Notes: generated from the sequence alone by a model not told the origin. DNA of 64,000 nt from Chlamydiales bacterium (GCA_024233435.1 JACKPQ010000002.1:62001-126000), one strand, 5' to 3'. Numbered from the stretch's first letter, positions 51,837-61,831 are shown. Program-made: numbers and translations.

Positions 51837-52688
51837 TTAAGCTACACCAACTTGCCATCTGGCAAAGCGTGTGATTGTCAAAGGTTGAGATGTTTTACTA
51901 GAAGCCTCTTCAAGAAGTTTCTCAACACTAATGCTCTGATCTTTCACAAATTTTTGACAGACCAAGCACGATTGCTCGTAAAAGCTTTTCATCTTGCCTT
52001 CTAATATCTTGTCGACCACGTTTTCTGGCTTGTTGCCAATCTGTGTTCTAGCAATGTCTTTCTCACGAGCGACGATCTCTTCAGGCACATCAGCTGGCTT
52101 CAAGTATTCAGGCGCTTCAGCTGCTGTATGCATGGCAATATCTTTAGCAAGGGCTTCTTGATCAGAGTCACCTGAAAGTTCAATCATGGTAACAATCTTA
52201 CCGCCCATATGAGAATAGACGCCATAAGAGCTTCCAGCTTGTTTTTCGATTACTTCTAGGCGTTTGATAAGAATATTTTCACCAAGGCTCAAGACAAGCT
52301 CAGCACGTGCTTCTTCGATTGAGATACCTGGGCGGTCAGAAAGCGGTTGCTTCATGAAGCTTTCAACATCGGTTGGGTTTGTTTTAAGAGCTTCTTTGCA
52401 CAAAGCTTCAAGAAAGTTTTTAAATTTTTCGTTTTGAACCACAAAATCAGTTTCAGCATTTAGCTCAAGCAACACGATTGCTTCATCATTTTCGCTAGAA
52501 CCGATTAGCCCCTCGTTAGTTTCTCTACCGCCTTTTTTAACAGCAGTAGCCATTCCTTTTTTGCGCAGATACTCGATAGCTTTTTCCATATCGCCAGCAG
52601 ATTCGTCTAAGGCTTCTTTACATTTGCTCATGCCAACGCCTGTGCGCTCGCGCAACGTTTTGACCATGTCAGCTGTAATTTTACTCAT
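51837..52688 (-). CDS. tsf: Elongation factor Ts
   Basis: The 283-residue nucleotide exchange factor for EF-Tu begins with the UBA-like domain ADMVKTLRERTGVGMSKCKEALDE and continues with KKGMATAVKKGGRETNEGLI, LELNAETDFVVQNEKF and IAMHTAAEAPEYL. Overlaps rpsB by 8 bases. Ortholog of CT679. Confidence 0.97.
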   Translation of the reverse strand: MSKITADMVKTLRERTGVGMSKCKEALDESAGDMEKAIEYLRKKGMATAVKKGGRETNEGLIGSSENDEAIVLLELNAETDFVVQNEKFKNFLEALCKEALKTNPTDVESFMKQPLSDRPGISIEEARAELVLSLGENILIKRLEVIEKQAGSSYGVYSHMGGKIVTMIELSGDSDQEALAKDIAMHTAAEAPEYLKPADVPEEIVAREKDIARTQIGNKPENVVDKILEGKMKSFYEQSCLVCQKFVKDQSISVEKLLEEASSKTSQPLTITRFARWQVGVA

Positions 52689-53436
52689 CGCCTTTTTCCT
52701 CTACTTCTGATTTTTCTTCTTTGTTTGAAGCAGCTGGTCGTGCTGCGGTTTTCACGCTTTGAACAGCATCTGCAAGCGCAGAGAGGACAAGCTTGATGCT
52801 TTTCAGAGCATCATCATTGCACGGAATAACGTAGTCAATTGGATCTGGATCGCAATTTGTATCGACAAGTGCCATCACAGGAATACCTAGTTTATTGGCT
52901 TCTGCAATTGCAATGTGTTCTTTGCTTGGGTCAACAACAATGATCAGCCCTGGAGGTTTGCGCATCGCGCGAATTCCAGACAGGTTGCGGTTCAGTTTTT
53001 CTTGTTCTTTTGTGAGCTCTGAAAGTTCTTTTTTAGTCAGACCATCGCCACCTGATGCAATACGCTTCTCAATACGCTCAAGTGTCTTAACAGATTTGCG
53101 AATCGTCGATAGGTTGGTTAACATCCCACCTAGCCATCTTTCGCAAACGTAGAATTCACCGCAACTTTCAGCGCATTCCTTCACAACGCTAGATGCTTGC
53201 TTCTTTGTTCCTACGAACAGAATGCTTTGCTTGCTATCGACAACGTCTTTTACAACTTCGATACTTTTGCGTAACTGTTTAACAGTTTTAGCTAGGTCGA
53301 TGATATAAATACCACCGCGCTCTTCAAAAATGAAGCGCTTCATTTTAGGGTTCCAGCGTTGACGCTGGTGGCCGAAATGGGCTCCGCTTTCAATAAGATC
53401 TTTTACAGTTACTTCTTTTTTCGATTGGTTAGCCAA
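52681..53436 (-). CDS. rpsB: 30S ribosomal protein S2
   Basis: The 251-residue protein has the S2 signatures LIESGAHFGHQRQRWNPKMKRFIFEERGGIYIIDL, RWLGGMLTNLSTIR, PGLIIVVDPSKEHIAIAEANKLGIPVMALVDTNCDPD and IPCNDDALKSIKL, plus a charged tail. It begins the rpsB-tsf-frr operon, with about 100 bases of upstream sequence before tRNA-Gly. Confidence 0.98.
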   Translation of the reverse strand: MANQSKKEVTVKDLIESGAHFGHQRQRWNPKMKRFIFEERGGIYIIDLAKTVKQLRKSIEVVKDVVDSKQSILFVGTKKQASSVVKECAESCGEFYVCERWLGGMLTNLSTIRKSVKTLERIEKRIASGGDGLTKKELSELTKEQEKLNRNLSGIRAMRKPPGLIIVVDPSKEHIAIAEANKLGIPVMALVDTNCDPDPIDYVIPCNDDALKSIKLVLSALADAVQSVKTAARPAASNKEEKSEVEEKGDE

Positions 53437-53536
53437 ATCTACCTCTTGTCTCTATATAGTTTCCTGGTGGCCTTTTCCTTTAAGACCTGCTTTAGCATTG
53501 GAGTATAGCAGACCTTGCGTTTTTGAAAAAGGAAAA

Positions 53537-53607
53537 AGCGCCTGATCAGAATCGAACTGACACTAATAGCTTGGAAGGCTATTGTTCTACCATTGAACTA
53601 CAGGCGC
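53537..53607 (-). tRNA. tRNA-Gly (TCC)
   Basis: The 71-base minus-strand cloverleaf has acceptor GCGCCTG/CAGGCGC, D arm GTTCAATGGTAGAAC, anticodon loop CTTCCAA (anticodon TCC) and T arm TCAG-TTCGATT-CTGA. It lies upstream of rpsB; chlamydial genomes have a tRNA-Gly at the same point. Confidence 0.95.
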
Positions 53608-53677
53608 ATACCTGACACGATTGTCGCTTATTAACACCTTTTTTGCCAAGCCTCATTTTTTCAAAAAATATTTATAT

Positions 53678-53977
53678 CTATTTTGGCTCATCCCATCTTG
53701 AGTCATCTCTAGCATCTACATTGGTATCCTCCGCACTGACCTTCTCTTTTGCACAATTATGAGCATAACGAAAAACCTGCACTAGACCAGCGACTACAAG
53801 ATTCGCTCCAAGGAAAGGCCATCTTTTTAAGCCTCCCTTGACATAGGCATAACTAATCAGAGCAAGTGCACTCAGAGCAACGGTAACAACGACGTGCATA
53901 AGCGTCCTGCTTGCAACAGTATGAAGGCAAAGATTTTTTGCACGATCTAAAGAATTAATTTGGCAATTTCCAGGCAT
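53678..53977 (-). CDS. Small paralogous membrane protein A
   Basis: A 99-residue protein starting MPGNCQINSLDRAKNLCLH, with two hydrophobic segments (about residues 25-45 and 55-72, ALSALALISYAYVKGG and LVVAGLVQVFRYAH) and ending DDSRWDEPK. GGAG precedes the ATG. It is a tandem duplicate of the gene at 54069-54368, same length and same N- and C-terminal motifs. Not recognised; two-helix proteins of this kind in chlamydiae are sometimes inclusion-membrane-like, but nothing here proves that. Confidence 0.65.
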   Translation of the reverse strand: MPGNCQINSLDRAKNLCLHTVASRTLMHVVVTVALSALALISYAYVKGGLKRWPFLGANLVVAGLVQVFRYAHNCAKEKVSAEDTNVDARDDSRWDEPK

Positions 53978-54068
53978 GTTCTACTCTCCTATTTGAAAAC
54001 ATTCGAGGTTGATTTTAAGGCATTTGCCTCTTTTTTGTCAAATCTCATTTTTTCAAAAGCATCTAGAA

Positions 54069-54368
54069 TTAGGCCGGCGGATCCCATCTTGAGTCATTAA
54101 TAGTTTCCAATATAGTTTCCAATAGACTGACCCTCTTTTTTTCACAATGGTGAGCATATAAAAAAAGCATCGACAGGCCAAAGATTACAAGGCTCGATCC
54201 AAGGGCAGGCCATATTTTTAAGCCTCCCTTCAGATAGGCATAGTGAACCCCAGCAATGGCACTCAAAGCAACGCTGTCAACAACAGGAAGTAATGCGTCA
54301 CTTCCAATAACTTGGCGGTAAAGATTTTTTGCACGATCTAAAGAATTAATTTGACAATTTCCAGACAT
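54069..54368 (-). CDS. Small paralogous membrane protein B
   Basis: A 99-residue protein starting MSGNCQINSLDRAKNLYRQ with two hydrophobic stretches (ALSAIAGVHYAYLKGG; SLVIFGLSMLFLYAH) and ending NDSRWDPPA. I start at ATG 54368 (GGAG upstream), matching its paralogue; the frame continues 15 codons upstream without a ribosome site. The shared flanks show that the duplicated unit included the ribosome site. Function unknown. Confidence 0.65.
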   Translation of the reverse strand: MSGNCQINSLDRAKNLYRQVIGSDALLPVVDSVALSAIAGVHYAYLKGGLKIWPALGSSLVIFGLSMLFLYAHHCEKKRVSLLETILETINDSRWDPPA

Positions 54369-54503
54369 GTTATACTCTCCTTTTTGAAAAAACTTCGGCG
54401 TGAGTCTAGACAAATCATCCTTTAGAGATCAACACTCATTTTTTTCGTGCATATATTCAAAGGTTTTTTTAACATGTAAATATTTTAACCCCTCGGAGGA
54501 CAC

Positions 54504-55415
54504 ATGAAAAAATTATTAGCATTATTGATCGTTGGAAGCACTTTGGCATTGCATGGAGCTGGTTGCACTAGCTGCGCACAAAGGCGTGCACAAGTCATGG
54601 CAAATCGCCGACCTGCTGAAAAAGCCTTTCCTAAACATCTAGAAGAAATTTCAGAGTACGATGACCTATTAGAACAATTTGAAAATGGAAAATACGCCAA
54701 ATTTTTAGAAAAGCAGCAAAAAGCCACACTCAATGCGATGAAAACCCCATCTTACAAAAGGTTTCTTGCGCATAGAAGCCAACTTAAAACGGCTAGCCTC
54801 TATCATTTCGGCGTGCCATCTCTTCTTTTCTTTACAGATTTACCTTCATCTCTCATGGAGCTTAAACTTGAAAGGGGAACAAAACTCATCGCTTTACTTG
54901 AGGAAAACGAAGACACTTATCTCGAGCCGATGCTAAAATGCTTGGGCACGTTTAGCTTTTCTGAGTCCCAAATATCGGCACTGCAAACTTTATCAAAATT
55001 AAGAAGGTTATCTGAGGAAGAGGCATCAGATTTAGAAAATACTCTAATAAAAATTGAGCAAGAGTTTTTAGTCATGCAGCAAGTCTTCAATAATGGCTTT
55101 ATGCGAGGACAATCCATTGATGTCAAAAGGGCTGGAAAGTTAATTGCAGTTTTAGAGCTGGAAATGATTCGTCAAATGCATGAAGCTTGCGTGGAGGCAC
55201 AAGATGAAGAACTAGCAAGCCAATTTAAAACGATCCAATCGATGATTATACCTATGACAAAAGTTTTGCGTTGGGAAAAGGTTTTGCAAATGTTGGCAGC
55301 TAGAAGTTATAAATTACCTGGAATGATAGAGAAAAATGTTGTAGAAATTCAAAATGAATACAACGAGAAAAAATCTGGAATGATGCGTGAGTACATGGAG
55401 CTTGCCCTTTATTGA
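54504..55415 (+). CDS. Unrecognised exported protein at the ompA position
   Basis: The 303-residue precursor has a signal peptide (MKKLLALLIVGSTLALHGAG) followed by CTSCAQRR, so it may be a lipoprotein (GAGC is an imperfect lipobox) or a cleaved protein with a CxxC pair. The rest is helix-rich and charged (EYDDLLEQFENGKYAKFLEKQQKA-type heptads, QALEL-like repeats), quite unlike a porin. CGGAGG precedes the ATG. It sits between tRNA-Gly/rpsB and PBP2, where Chlamydia trachomatis has ompA, and its stop overlaps the PBP2 start as TGATG, suggesting a role linked to PBP2 or the envelope. Function unknown. Confidence 0.75.
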   Translation: MKKLLALLIVGSTLALHGAGCTSCAQRRAQVMANRRPAEKAFPKHLEEISEYDDLLEQFENGKYAKFLEKQQKATLNAMKTPSYKRFLAHRSQLKTASLYHFGVPSLLFFTDLPSSLMELKLERGTKLIALLEENEDTYLEPMLKCLGTFSFSESQISALQTLSKLRRLSEEEASDLENTLIKIEQEFLVMQQVFNNGFMRGQSIDVKRAGKLIAVLELEMIRQMHEACVEAQDEELASQFKTIQSMIIPMTKVLRWEKVLQMLAARSYKLPGMIEKNVVEIQNEYNEKKSGMMREYMELALY

Positions 55416-58400
55416 TGAATGCAAAAGACATACCGCGCAAGGCAAACCGCGTTCTTTATCTGATCACTGTGAGCTTGCTTTTGATCTTTGTGCGTGTGTG
55501 GTACTTGCAAACTTCTGCTAGGGCAAAGCATGTCAAACGCGCTCGCGCACCCCGCGAGCGCGTTTTTATTCAGCAGCCGTTTAGAGGCGCGATTTATGAC
55601 CGATTTGGTCTCCCCTTAGCAATCAACAGAACTCAATTTAACGCAGCGGTTTGTTACAGCCCTATTCGCGATATTCCCTATATTCGTTGGACAAAAGATG
55701 ACTTAGGTAAACGATGCAAAATCTTTGCCCGCAAAAACTACATTGAAGACTTAAGCGCAATGCTCGCAAAAGAGCTTCACATCAACGCGCAAGACATTGA
55801 AGATCGTATCTATTCAAGAGCTGCCATTTTTCCAAATACGCCTTACGTTTTAAAAGCAGGCATTGATGAAAAAACGTACGCCAGGCTGAAAATGCAAGAG
55901 CGCCACTACCCTGGTCTGATTGCAGAGTGTGGCTCTAAAAGATGTTATCCACAATCTAAAGTAGGCAGCCATATTATCGGTTACTTGGGGGCAATCGATG
56001 ATCGAAAATACAGCTCGGTGGGACGGGAGCTTGAATCTCTTAAACAGTTTCTCAAGGCGCGAGAAGATGGACTGCCAGCGCTACTTCCCAAGGGTTATAA
56101 AACAGCCAAGGCCGTAAAAGAGCGCTATGAAACTTTAAAGCAGCAAGCTTACACCATCAATGCCCACGTTGGAAAAGGGGGCGTTGAGCAGGCTTATGAC
56201 AGCGAGCTACGAGGCATTAGTGGCAGGCAAGTGACTGAAGTCGACGTTAAAGGAAAGTCTTTACGCAAACTACTTGGAAGCCAAGATCCTTTACCGGGAA
56301 AGAGCCTCACGCTGTCTATCTCAGCTGAGCTTCAGGCTTATGCAGAAGAGCTTCTAGCAATCACTGAAAAAATGCGCGATGACAATTTTTCTAGAGCTGG
56401 GAAAGAGCACGACACTCTTAGCGGACCTTTCATTAAAGGGGGCGCTATCGTAGCGTTGGATCCCCTAACCGGTGAAGTGATTGCTTGCGCCAGCTACCCA
56501 CGCTTTGATAGCAATGACTTTGTTCAAAAAGATCAAAAAATATCTCAATGGCTTGAAACCCCAACCTACATTGGTCAGATTTGGGATGGGATATCAACCC
56601 TTGAAAAAGAATTTGAAAGCAATGCTCTGCTTTCTAAACCATTGACATGGGAGTGCTACCTCGATTGCATTCTTACGAAAAACAGCTCTGTGCGCCGGCA
56701 ACTAGACAAGATCAAAACAGTGCAGCAATCGATTAAATTGCAAGAGGCTGTAGATGTCTTGCTACATTTTTCTGAACACGATTCAGTTGCAAGCCTCATC
56801 AACGCGCTCTACCCAACCGGCACAACCGGCGAATCGATACTAGAGCTCGGTGCAACCACTAAAATCAAAGAAAGTCTTCTCGATCCCTACTTAAAACCTA
56901 TCCCATATAATGCCGATAAACTTTTATTCCTTGATCTGATCAGATTAAATGCAGATCGAAAAAACTTCCAAACGCCACTGGCCGAATCCCTGCCAAAATT
57001 GACACTCGACCAACACCGCCACCTCAATCAAGCTGCTGCTGCAGCTCTTGCAAAACTTCGCCCACAGGCACAGGCTCTTTTTCATATGCATGACTTTGCA
57101 CAATGGAGAAAAGATCATTTTTCAAATTTTCTTAAAGATTTGCGCGCCGAAGAGAGAAAAAATAATCGCTTCGCAAAGCCCTATCTTGACTACCTGATCA
57201 AAGAAGAACGTGCACAATTCACCGATTTTTGGAACAACAATAAGTTTGCGCTCCTAAACGCAATCGTGCGTAACTCCGATGACGAGCTCTGTGATCATCT
57301 CAAGCCATACTTTCAAGACATGGATGGAGAGCATTTAAAAATTTTGCGCGAGCATTTGGGTCAATTGCCACCACAAGTTTGCTATTCTTATTTACGCACC
57401 CTCGTGCCATTCCAAGACTTAACCGACTCCCTTTATGGAAAATACCGACTGGTTAAATCAGAAAATGGAATTAGCCAACTAAAGCACCTGGCGGCAGCTT
57501 TTTATCCTCCCTCTTCCTTTGGCTATGGCAAGTCTCATGCATATCAGCAGTCGGCACCTCCAGGATCCGTTTTTAAAATTGCTACAGCCTATGCCGGGTT
57601 AAAAGAGCACTACGAAAAAACCACTGGCAACGATCCAAACCCTTTAACGTTATTTGATGAAACTTGTCCAGGTGATGTCCTCGGCCATTTTCCAGATGGA
57701 AAAAAAATTCCTAGGCTTTACAAGGGAGGGCGACTACCTCGCAGTCATGGATATATTGGAAAAGTCGATTTAAAAACAGCAATGGAACGCTCAAGCAACA
57801 TCTACTTTTCAATTCTTGCCGGCGACTGCTTAACTTCTGCACAACAGCTGCTCGATGCTGCAAAAGAGCTCGGGTACGGCAGCCTTACAGGCATCGATTT
57901 GCCCGGTGAATTTCGGGGCACCCTTCCTACAGACTTGTTGGACAACCGCACCGGGCTATACTCTTTTGCAATTGGCCAGCATGCCTTTGATGGAACACCT
58001 TTGCAAACAGCTGTGATGCTCTCTGCGATTGCAAACGAGGGCAAAATCGTCAAGCCCCATGTCTTAAAACAAATACAAGGACCCAAGCTCCATCTCACAA
58101 ATAACCCCTTTGACCCTTCATCCCCTTACCCCTTTCAAAACAGTTTGAAATCTCTTGGCATCCATTTTCCTCTTTTTACAAAAACGCTCCAGCTACAATC
58201 TGCAGAAACCGACCAAACTCCAGACAGCCTACTCGTTCGTACCCTTTTTCTACCACAATCCATGCGCGGGCTTATCCTCGATAGCCTTCATAGAGTCGTT
58301 AACGGCGAAATGGGTTCTGCACGCCCTAATCGCATCAAAGCCCTATATCACCATAAAGGATGGATGGATGCATATAAAAGCGTTCAGCAGACGCTTTGTG

Positions 58401-58642
58401 GAAAAACATCGACAGCCGAATTTCGCTACCACCCAACTCTTGAAAAAGAGAGCTCCCCGATTACCTGTAAACACGCTTGGTTTGGAGGCATCTCTTTTAA
58501 TCCAAATTATCCTGGGTTTACAAAGCCCGAACTTGTGGTTGTAGTTTTACAAAGATTTGCCGACTACGGCAAAGAGGCTGCACCGCTGGCAGCTCTCATG
58601 GTCAAGAAATGGCGCGAGTTAAATCAGATAGACAATCGCTAA
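55415..58642 (+). CDS. pbp2: Penicillin-binding protein 2 (class B transpeptidase), long chlamydial form
   Basis: The 1075-residue protein has one N-terminal membrane anchor (residues 13-30), a dimerisation domain ([27 protein letters not shown] to [13 protein letters not shown]), and a transpeptidase domain split by a large helical insertion (about residues 375-660). Catalytic motifs are SxxK in [12 protein letters not shown], SxN in [12 protein letters not shown] and KTS in [10 protein letters not shown], where most PBPs have KTG. C. trachomatis PBP2 (CT682) is about as long. It probably works with RodA to make chlamydial peptidoglycan. Its 3' end overlaps the convergent decarboxylase gene by 41 bases. 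Confidence 0.93.
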   Translation: MNAKDIPRKANRVLYLITVSLLLIFVRVWYLQTSARAKHVKRARAPRERVFIQQPFRGAIYDRFGLPLAINRTQFNAAVCYSPIRDIPYIRWTKDDLGKRCKIFARKNYIEDLSAMLAKELHINAQDIEDRIYSRAAIFPNTPYVLKAGIDEKTYARLKMQERHYPGLIAECGSKRCYPQSKVGSHIIGYLGAIDDRKYSSVGRELESLKQFLKAREDGLPALLPKGYKTAKAVKERYETLKQQAYTINAHVGKGGVEQAYDSELRGISGRQVTEVDVKGKSLRKLLGSQDPLPGKSLTLSISAELQAYAEELLAITEKMRDDNFSRAGKEHDTLSGPFIKGGAIVALDPLTGEVIACASYPRFDSNDFVQKDQKISQWLETPTYIGQIWDGISTLEKEFESNALLSKPLTWECYLDCILTKNSSVRRQLDKIKTVQQSIKLQEAVDVLLHFSEHDSVASLINALYPTGTTGESILELGATTKIKESLLDPYLKPIPYNADKLLFLDLIRLNADRKNFQTPLAESLPKLTLDQHRHLNQAAAAALAKLRPQAQALFHMHDFAQWRKDHFSNFLKDLRAEERKNNRFAKPYLDYLIKEERAQFTDFWNNNKFALLNAIVRNSDDELCDHLKPYFQDMDGEHLKILREHLGQLPPQVCYSYLRTLVPFQDLTDSLYGKYRLVKSENGISQLKHLAAAFYPPSSFGYGKSHAYQQSAPPGSVFKIATAYAGLKEHYEKTTGNDPNPLTLFDETCPGDVLGHFPDGKKIPRLYKGGRLPRSHGYIGKVDLKTAMERSSNIYFSILAGDCLTSAQQLLDAAKELGYGSLTGIDLPGEFRGTLPTDLLDNRTGLYSFAIGQHAFDGTPLQTAVMLSAIANEGKIVKPHVLKQIQGPKLHLTNNPFDPSSPYPFQNSLKSLGIHFPLFTKTLQLQSAETDQTPDSLLVRTLFLPQSMRGLILDSLHRVVNGEMGSARPNRIKALYHHKGWMDAYKSVQQTLCGKTSTAEFRYHPTLEKESSPITCKHAWFGGISFNPNYPGFTKPELVVVVLQRFADYGKEAAPLAALMVKKWRELNQIDNR

Positions 58643-59555
58643 AGTAAGCAATCGTCTGCCTGAGCCCATCGCTCAAATCGACCTGCGGCTGCCAATTCAA
58701 CAAGCTATGTGCCTGCTCAATATTGGGCTTTCTCATCTTTGGATCATCAACAGGCAGGGGTTCATAGCACAGCTCGGATCTAGAACCTGTGATTTCTAAA
58801 ATTTGTTCAGCCAAATCTTTCACGGTAAATTCGTGAGGGTTGCCCAAATTGACGGGCCCTGTTACTTCAGATGGTGAATTCATCAAGACCATCAAACCGG
58901 CAATCATATCATCAACATAGCAAAATGATCGGGTTTGCAAACCATCGCCATACAACGTTAAATCTCTGCCTTGCAAAGCTTGCACGATAAAATTGGAGAC
59001 AACACGTCCGTCTTCAGGATGCATGCGCGGACCATATGTATTAAAAATACGCGCAATTTTAATCGACACACCTTGTCGACGGTGATACTCGAAAAAAAGT
59101 GTTTCCGCTAGCCGCTTGCCTTCATCATAACAAGCGCGCGGTCCATTTGGATTGACATGCCCCCAATAATCTTCAGGCTGGGGATGGACTTGTGGATCGC
59201 CATAAACTTCGCTCGTTGATGCTTGTAAAACGCTCGCTTTACAAATCCTGGCCAATTCTAGGATTTGAAAAATACCTGCAGTATTTGTTTTTAATGTTTG
59301 AATCGGATCTCTTTGATAGTGGATTGGAGATGCTGGACAAGCTAGATTATAAATCTGATCGACCTCAATATCGACGGGATCGCAAATATCCCCCTCAATA
59401 AACGTGAATTGCGGATGATCTAATATATCCGCAATGTTATCGATCGATCCGGTAGATAAATTATCCAATACGATGACAAAATGCCCCTGGTCCAATAACT
59501 TTTTCGCTAGATGCGATCCTAAAAACCCCGCCCCACCAGTCACTAAAATTTTCAT
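58602..59555 (-). CDS. UDP-glucuronate decarboxylase (UDP-xylose synthase)
   Basis: The 317-residue SDR enzyme converts UDP-glucuronate to UDP-xylose. The branch-specific motifs are present: [78 protein letters not shown] with YxxxK, and [22 protein letters not shown]. Full length. It is divergent from the UDP-glucuronate epimerase gene with 81 bases between, so both draw on the same precursor. Confidence 0.92.
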   Translation of the reverse strand: MKILVTGGAGFLGSHLAKKLLDQGHFVIVLDNLSTGSIDNIADILDHPQFTFIEGDICDPVDIEVDQIYNLACPASPIHYQRDPIQTLKTNTAGIFQILELARICKASVLQASTSEVYGDPQVHPQPEDYWGHVNPNGPRACYDEGKRLAETLFFEYHRRQGVSIKIARIFNTYGPRMHPEDGRVVSNFIVQALQGRDLTLYGDGLQTRSFCYVDDMIAGLMVLMNSPSEVTGPVNLGNPHEFTVKDLAEQILEITGSRSELCYEPLPVDDPKMRKPNIEQAHSLLNWQPQVDLSDGLRQTIAYFSDCLSDLTRAIS

Positions 59556-59636
59556 TTAAACTCCTCATCAGACCAAAATTCGAACTATACTCAATATCCT
59601 ATTTTTATCAAAATGTGCTATACTCGAAAAAACTGT

Positions 59637-60614
59637 ATGAAAAAGATCTTTATCACAGGAATTGCCGGATTCATCGGCTTTCACCTCTCTAAGCACTTGC
59701 AAGCAAACGGCTATTCCGTTTCTGGTTGCGATAATTTTAGCTCCTATTATGACACATCTCTTAAACGCGACCGTGCAAAGCATCTGAGTGATGCCAAGAT
59801 TCTAGTGCATGAATTTGACATTCGCGATCAAGAAAATCTTCAAAGGACGATCAAATCTCATCAATCCACCCACCTGGTTCATCTGGCTGCCCAGCCAGGA
59901 GTTCGCGCATCCCTAACCCACCCGCAAAAATACCTCGATAATAATCTTGATGGCTTTGGAAAAATTCTTGAAGTATGTCGCTCGCTCGATCTTAAACTCA
60001 CCTACGCCTCATCCTCATCGGTCTACGGCCTTAACAAAAAACAGCCCTTTTCTGAAAGTGACCCCACCGATTCCCCTTCAAATCTTTATGGGGCAACCAA
60101 AAAAGCAAATGAGCTGATGGCTTATTCTTACCACCACTTATACCAAATTCCCGTTACTGGCCTACGATTTTTCACTGCCTATGGCCCCTGGGGACGCCCA
60201 GATATGGCTTACTACTCCTTTGCTCAATCCATTAGCAAAAACCTCCCGATCAAAGTCTTTAACCACGGAAAGATGGAGCGCGATTTCACCTACATTGATG
60301 ATATTGTTGCAGGAATTCAAGCCGCCATTGATTACGAGGCCCCTTGTGAAATTTTCAATCTTGGAAACCACACTCCTGAGCCGCTCATGAAGCTTATCCA
60401 TTACTTAGAAAATGCGCTTGGGAAAAAAGCAATCATTGAATTTCAGCCTATGCAAAAAGGGGAAGTCTTAACAACCTTTGCTGATATTGAAAAAAGCTCA
60501 AAAATGCTTGGCTTTACACCGCAAACATCTTTGGAGAGTGGCATTGAAAAATTCATCGAATGGTTTGCAACCTATGCGCCGGAGCAAGCATCTTCCATGC
60601 TCCCGCTAGTATAA
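59637..60614 (+). CDS. UDP-glucuronate 4-epimerase
   Basis: The 325-residue SDR enzyme makes UDP-galacturonate. It has FITGIAGFIGFHLSKHLQANGY, HLAAQPGVRASLTHPQKYLDNNL, ASSSSVYGLNKKQPFSE, the YGATKKANELMAYSY pair and FFTAYGPWGRPDMAYYSFAQSI, the last typical of GlcA epimerases such as LpsL/Cap1J. ATG 59637 begins the homology; ribosome site is weak. The 3' end overlaps the convergent MFS gene by 62 bases. Confidence 0.9.
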   Translation: MKKIFITGIAGFIGFHLSKHLQANGYSVSGCDNFSSYYDTSLKRDRAKHLSDAKILVHEFDIRDQENLQRTIKSHQSTHLVHLAAQPGVRASLTHPQKYLDNNLDGFGKILEVCRSLDLKLTYASSSSVYGLNKKQPFSESDPTDSPSNLYGATKKANELMAYSYHHLYQIPVTGLRFFTAYGPWGRPDMAYYSFAQSISKNLPIKVFNHGKMERDFTYIDDIVAGIQAAIDYEAPCEIFNLGNHTPEPLMKLIHYLENALGKKAIIEFQPMQKGEVLTTFADIEKSSKMLGFTPQTSLESGIEKFIEWFATYAPEQASSMLPLV

Positions 60615-61782
60615 TTAACGTTCCTAAGATCAAGACATTTGCCGCCCCCATAAAGGAGCAAAAGACACCCCCCAGCTGCGGGGCAATCACCCCTCGAATA
60701 CCAACCATCAAAATCGTCACCATCGTAAACGGAGAGCTGTTTTCATTTTTAGCATACAAGGGCCCAGACAAATTCCACAGCAAATGGCTCCCAGCTTGAG
60801 CAATACCGTAAATGAGCAATGCTGCAAAATAAAACCCAAATGACATCTGCCCCATCAAAAGAATGAATTGGTATACAGCAAAGCCAAAAGCCACAAATCC
60901 TAATAACCTTGCCGGATCAAATTTTGAAAGCGCTCGTTGCCATATCCCTGTTGAAAACACGACACCAATGCCCATTAAAATATTACGACCCACAGCCACA
61001 TTAGCGTGGGATGCACTCAAAACATCACTCGTAAAAATCGTGATCGCAGGCACTGCAAGCATTAGTCCAAACCCACTGATCATGAACCCTGCTTGAAAAT
61101 GCGCAAAATCTGGCCTCTCTCTCAATAGGTTATAAGCCTTTACCCAGGGCCCAACTAGACGCTCCCTAAGATTCAAACGCTGAATCGCCGGCTCAACATC
61201 GATTGGCGGCAGGAGAATTCTACTCTGCACAAAAATACTGCTGATACCAATTAAGCTCATCAAACAAATCAATCCCTTCCAAGCGGTTGGACTTTTTGCA
61301 AGCAGCGAAGCAAACAGAAGCCCTAAGAAAATGCTCTCAATAAACTTCAGAGCAAAGCTCCAAGAAAAGGTTTTATGCCGCATTTCCTTGGGTAAATTCA
61401 ACTTTAGAATTTCCATCAATGCCGGCGATTGCGCGCGATCAAACATCCAAAAAATGGCTTCTGCAAAAATCAAATACCACGCACTCGTTGCAAATGGGAT
61501 GAAGACAAACGGCAGCCTTGCAAGCACCCATGCTCCCATAAGATTAGTCAATAGCTTATCTCTGCGCCAGTGCAGATTTGAGCTCCAGTAAAAAGAAAAA
61601 AGAGCCATTACCGGACGTACTGCGCAAAACATCCCCAGCTGAATTGGCGAAGCACCAAAATCCTTGTATAGAATAAATGGAAATAGGGCACTCCTCAATG
61701 CAACCAATGGCTCCCCAGCCAGTTGCATCCACAGCAGTGCAAACCTTGTTCTTGCTAATCGGATTCTATCTGATGCTATCAT
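60553..61782 (-). CDS. MFS-type transporter
   Basis: The 409-residue protein has about eleven to twelve hydrophobic segments in two halves divided by a charged loop (residues about 180-230, VQSRILLPPIDVEPAIQRLNLRERL). MFS-like features are ALRSALFPFILYKDFGASPIQLGMF and loop RxxR-like basic stretches (WRRDKLLTNLMG). No substrate-specific motif is seen. I begin at ATG 61782; the frame extends 18 codons upstream. The 19-base palindrome copy 2 lies 31 bases before this ATG. Confidence 0.75.
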   Translation of the reverse strand: MIASDRIRLARTRFALLWMQLAGEPLVALRSALFPFILYKDFGASPIQLGMFCAVRPVMALFSFYWSSNLHWRRDKLLTNLMGAWVLARLPFVFIPFATSAWYLIFAEAIFWMFDRAQSPALMEILKLNLPKEMRHKTFSWSFALKFIESIFLGLLFASLLAKSPTAWKGLICLMSLIGISSIFVQSRILLPPIDVEPAIQRLNLRERLVGPWVKAYNLLRERPDFAHFQAGFMISGFGLMLAVPAITIFTSDVLSASHANVAVGRNILMGIGVVFSTGIWQRALSKFDPARLLGFVAFGFAVYQFILLMGQMSFGFYFAALLIYGIAQAGSHLLWNLSGPLYAKNENSSPFTMVTILMVGIRGVIAPQLGGVFCSFMGAANVLILGTLIILAGAWKMLAPAHRLQTIR

Positions 61783-61812
61783 GCGCCCATTATACCACAG
61801 GTCCAAATACTC

Positions 61813-61831
61813 ATGTAAAGCAGCTTTACAT
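61813..61831. promoter_or_regulatory. 19-base palindrome, copy 2
   Basis: ATGTAAAGCAGCTTTACAT, identical to 42566-42584, with 9-base arms around a central A. Here it is intergenic, upstream of the MFS gene, a usual operator position. Confidence 0.5.
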
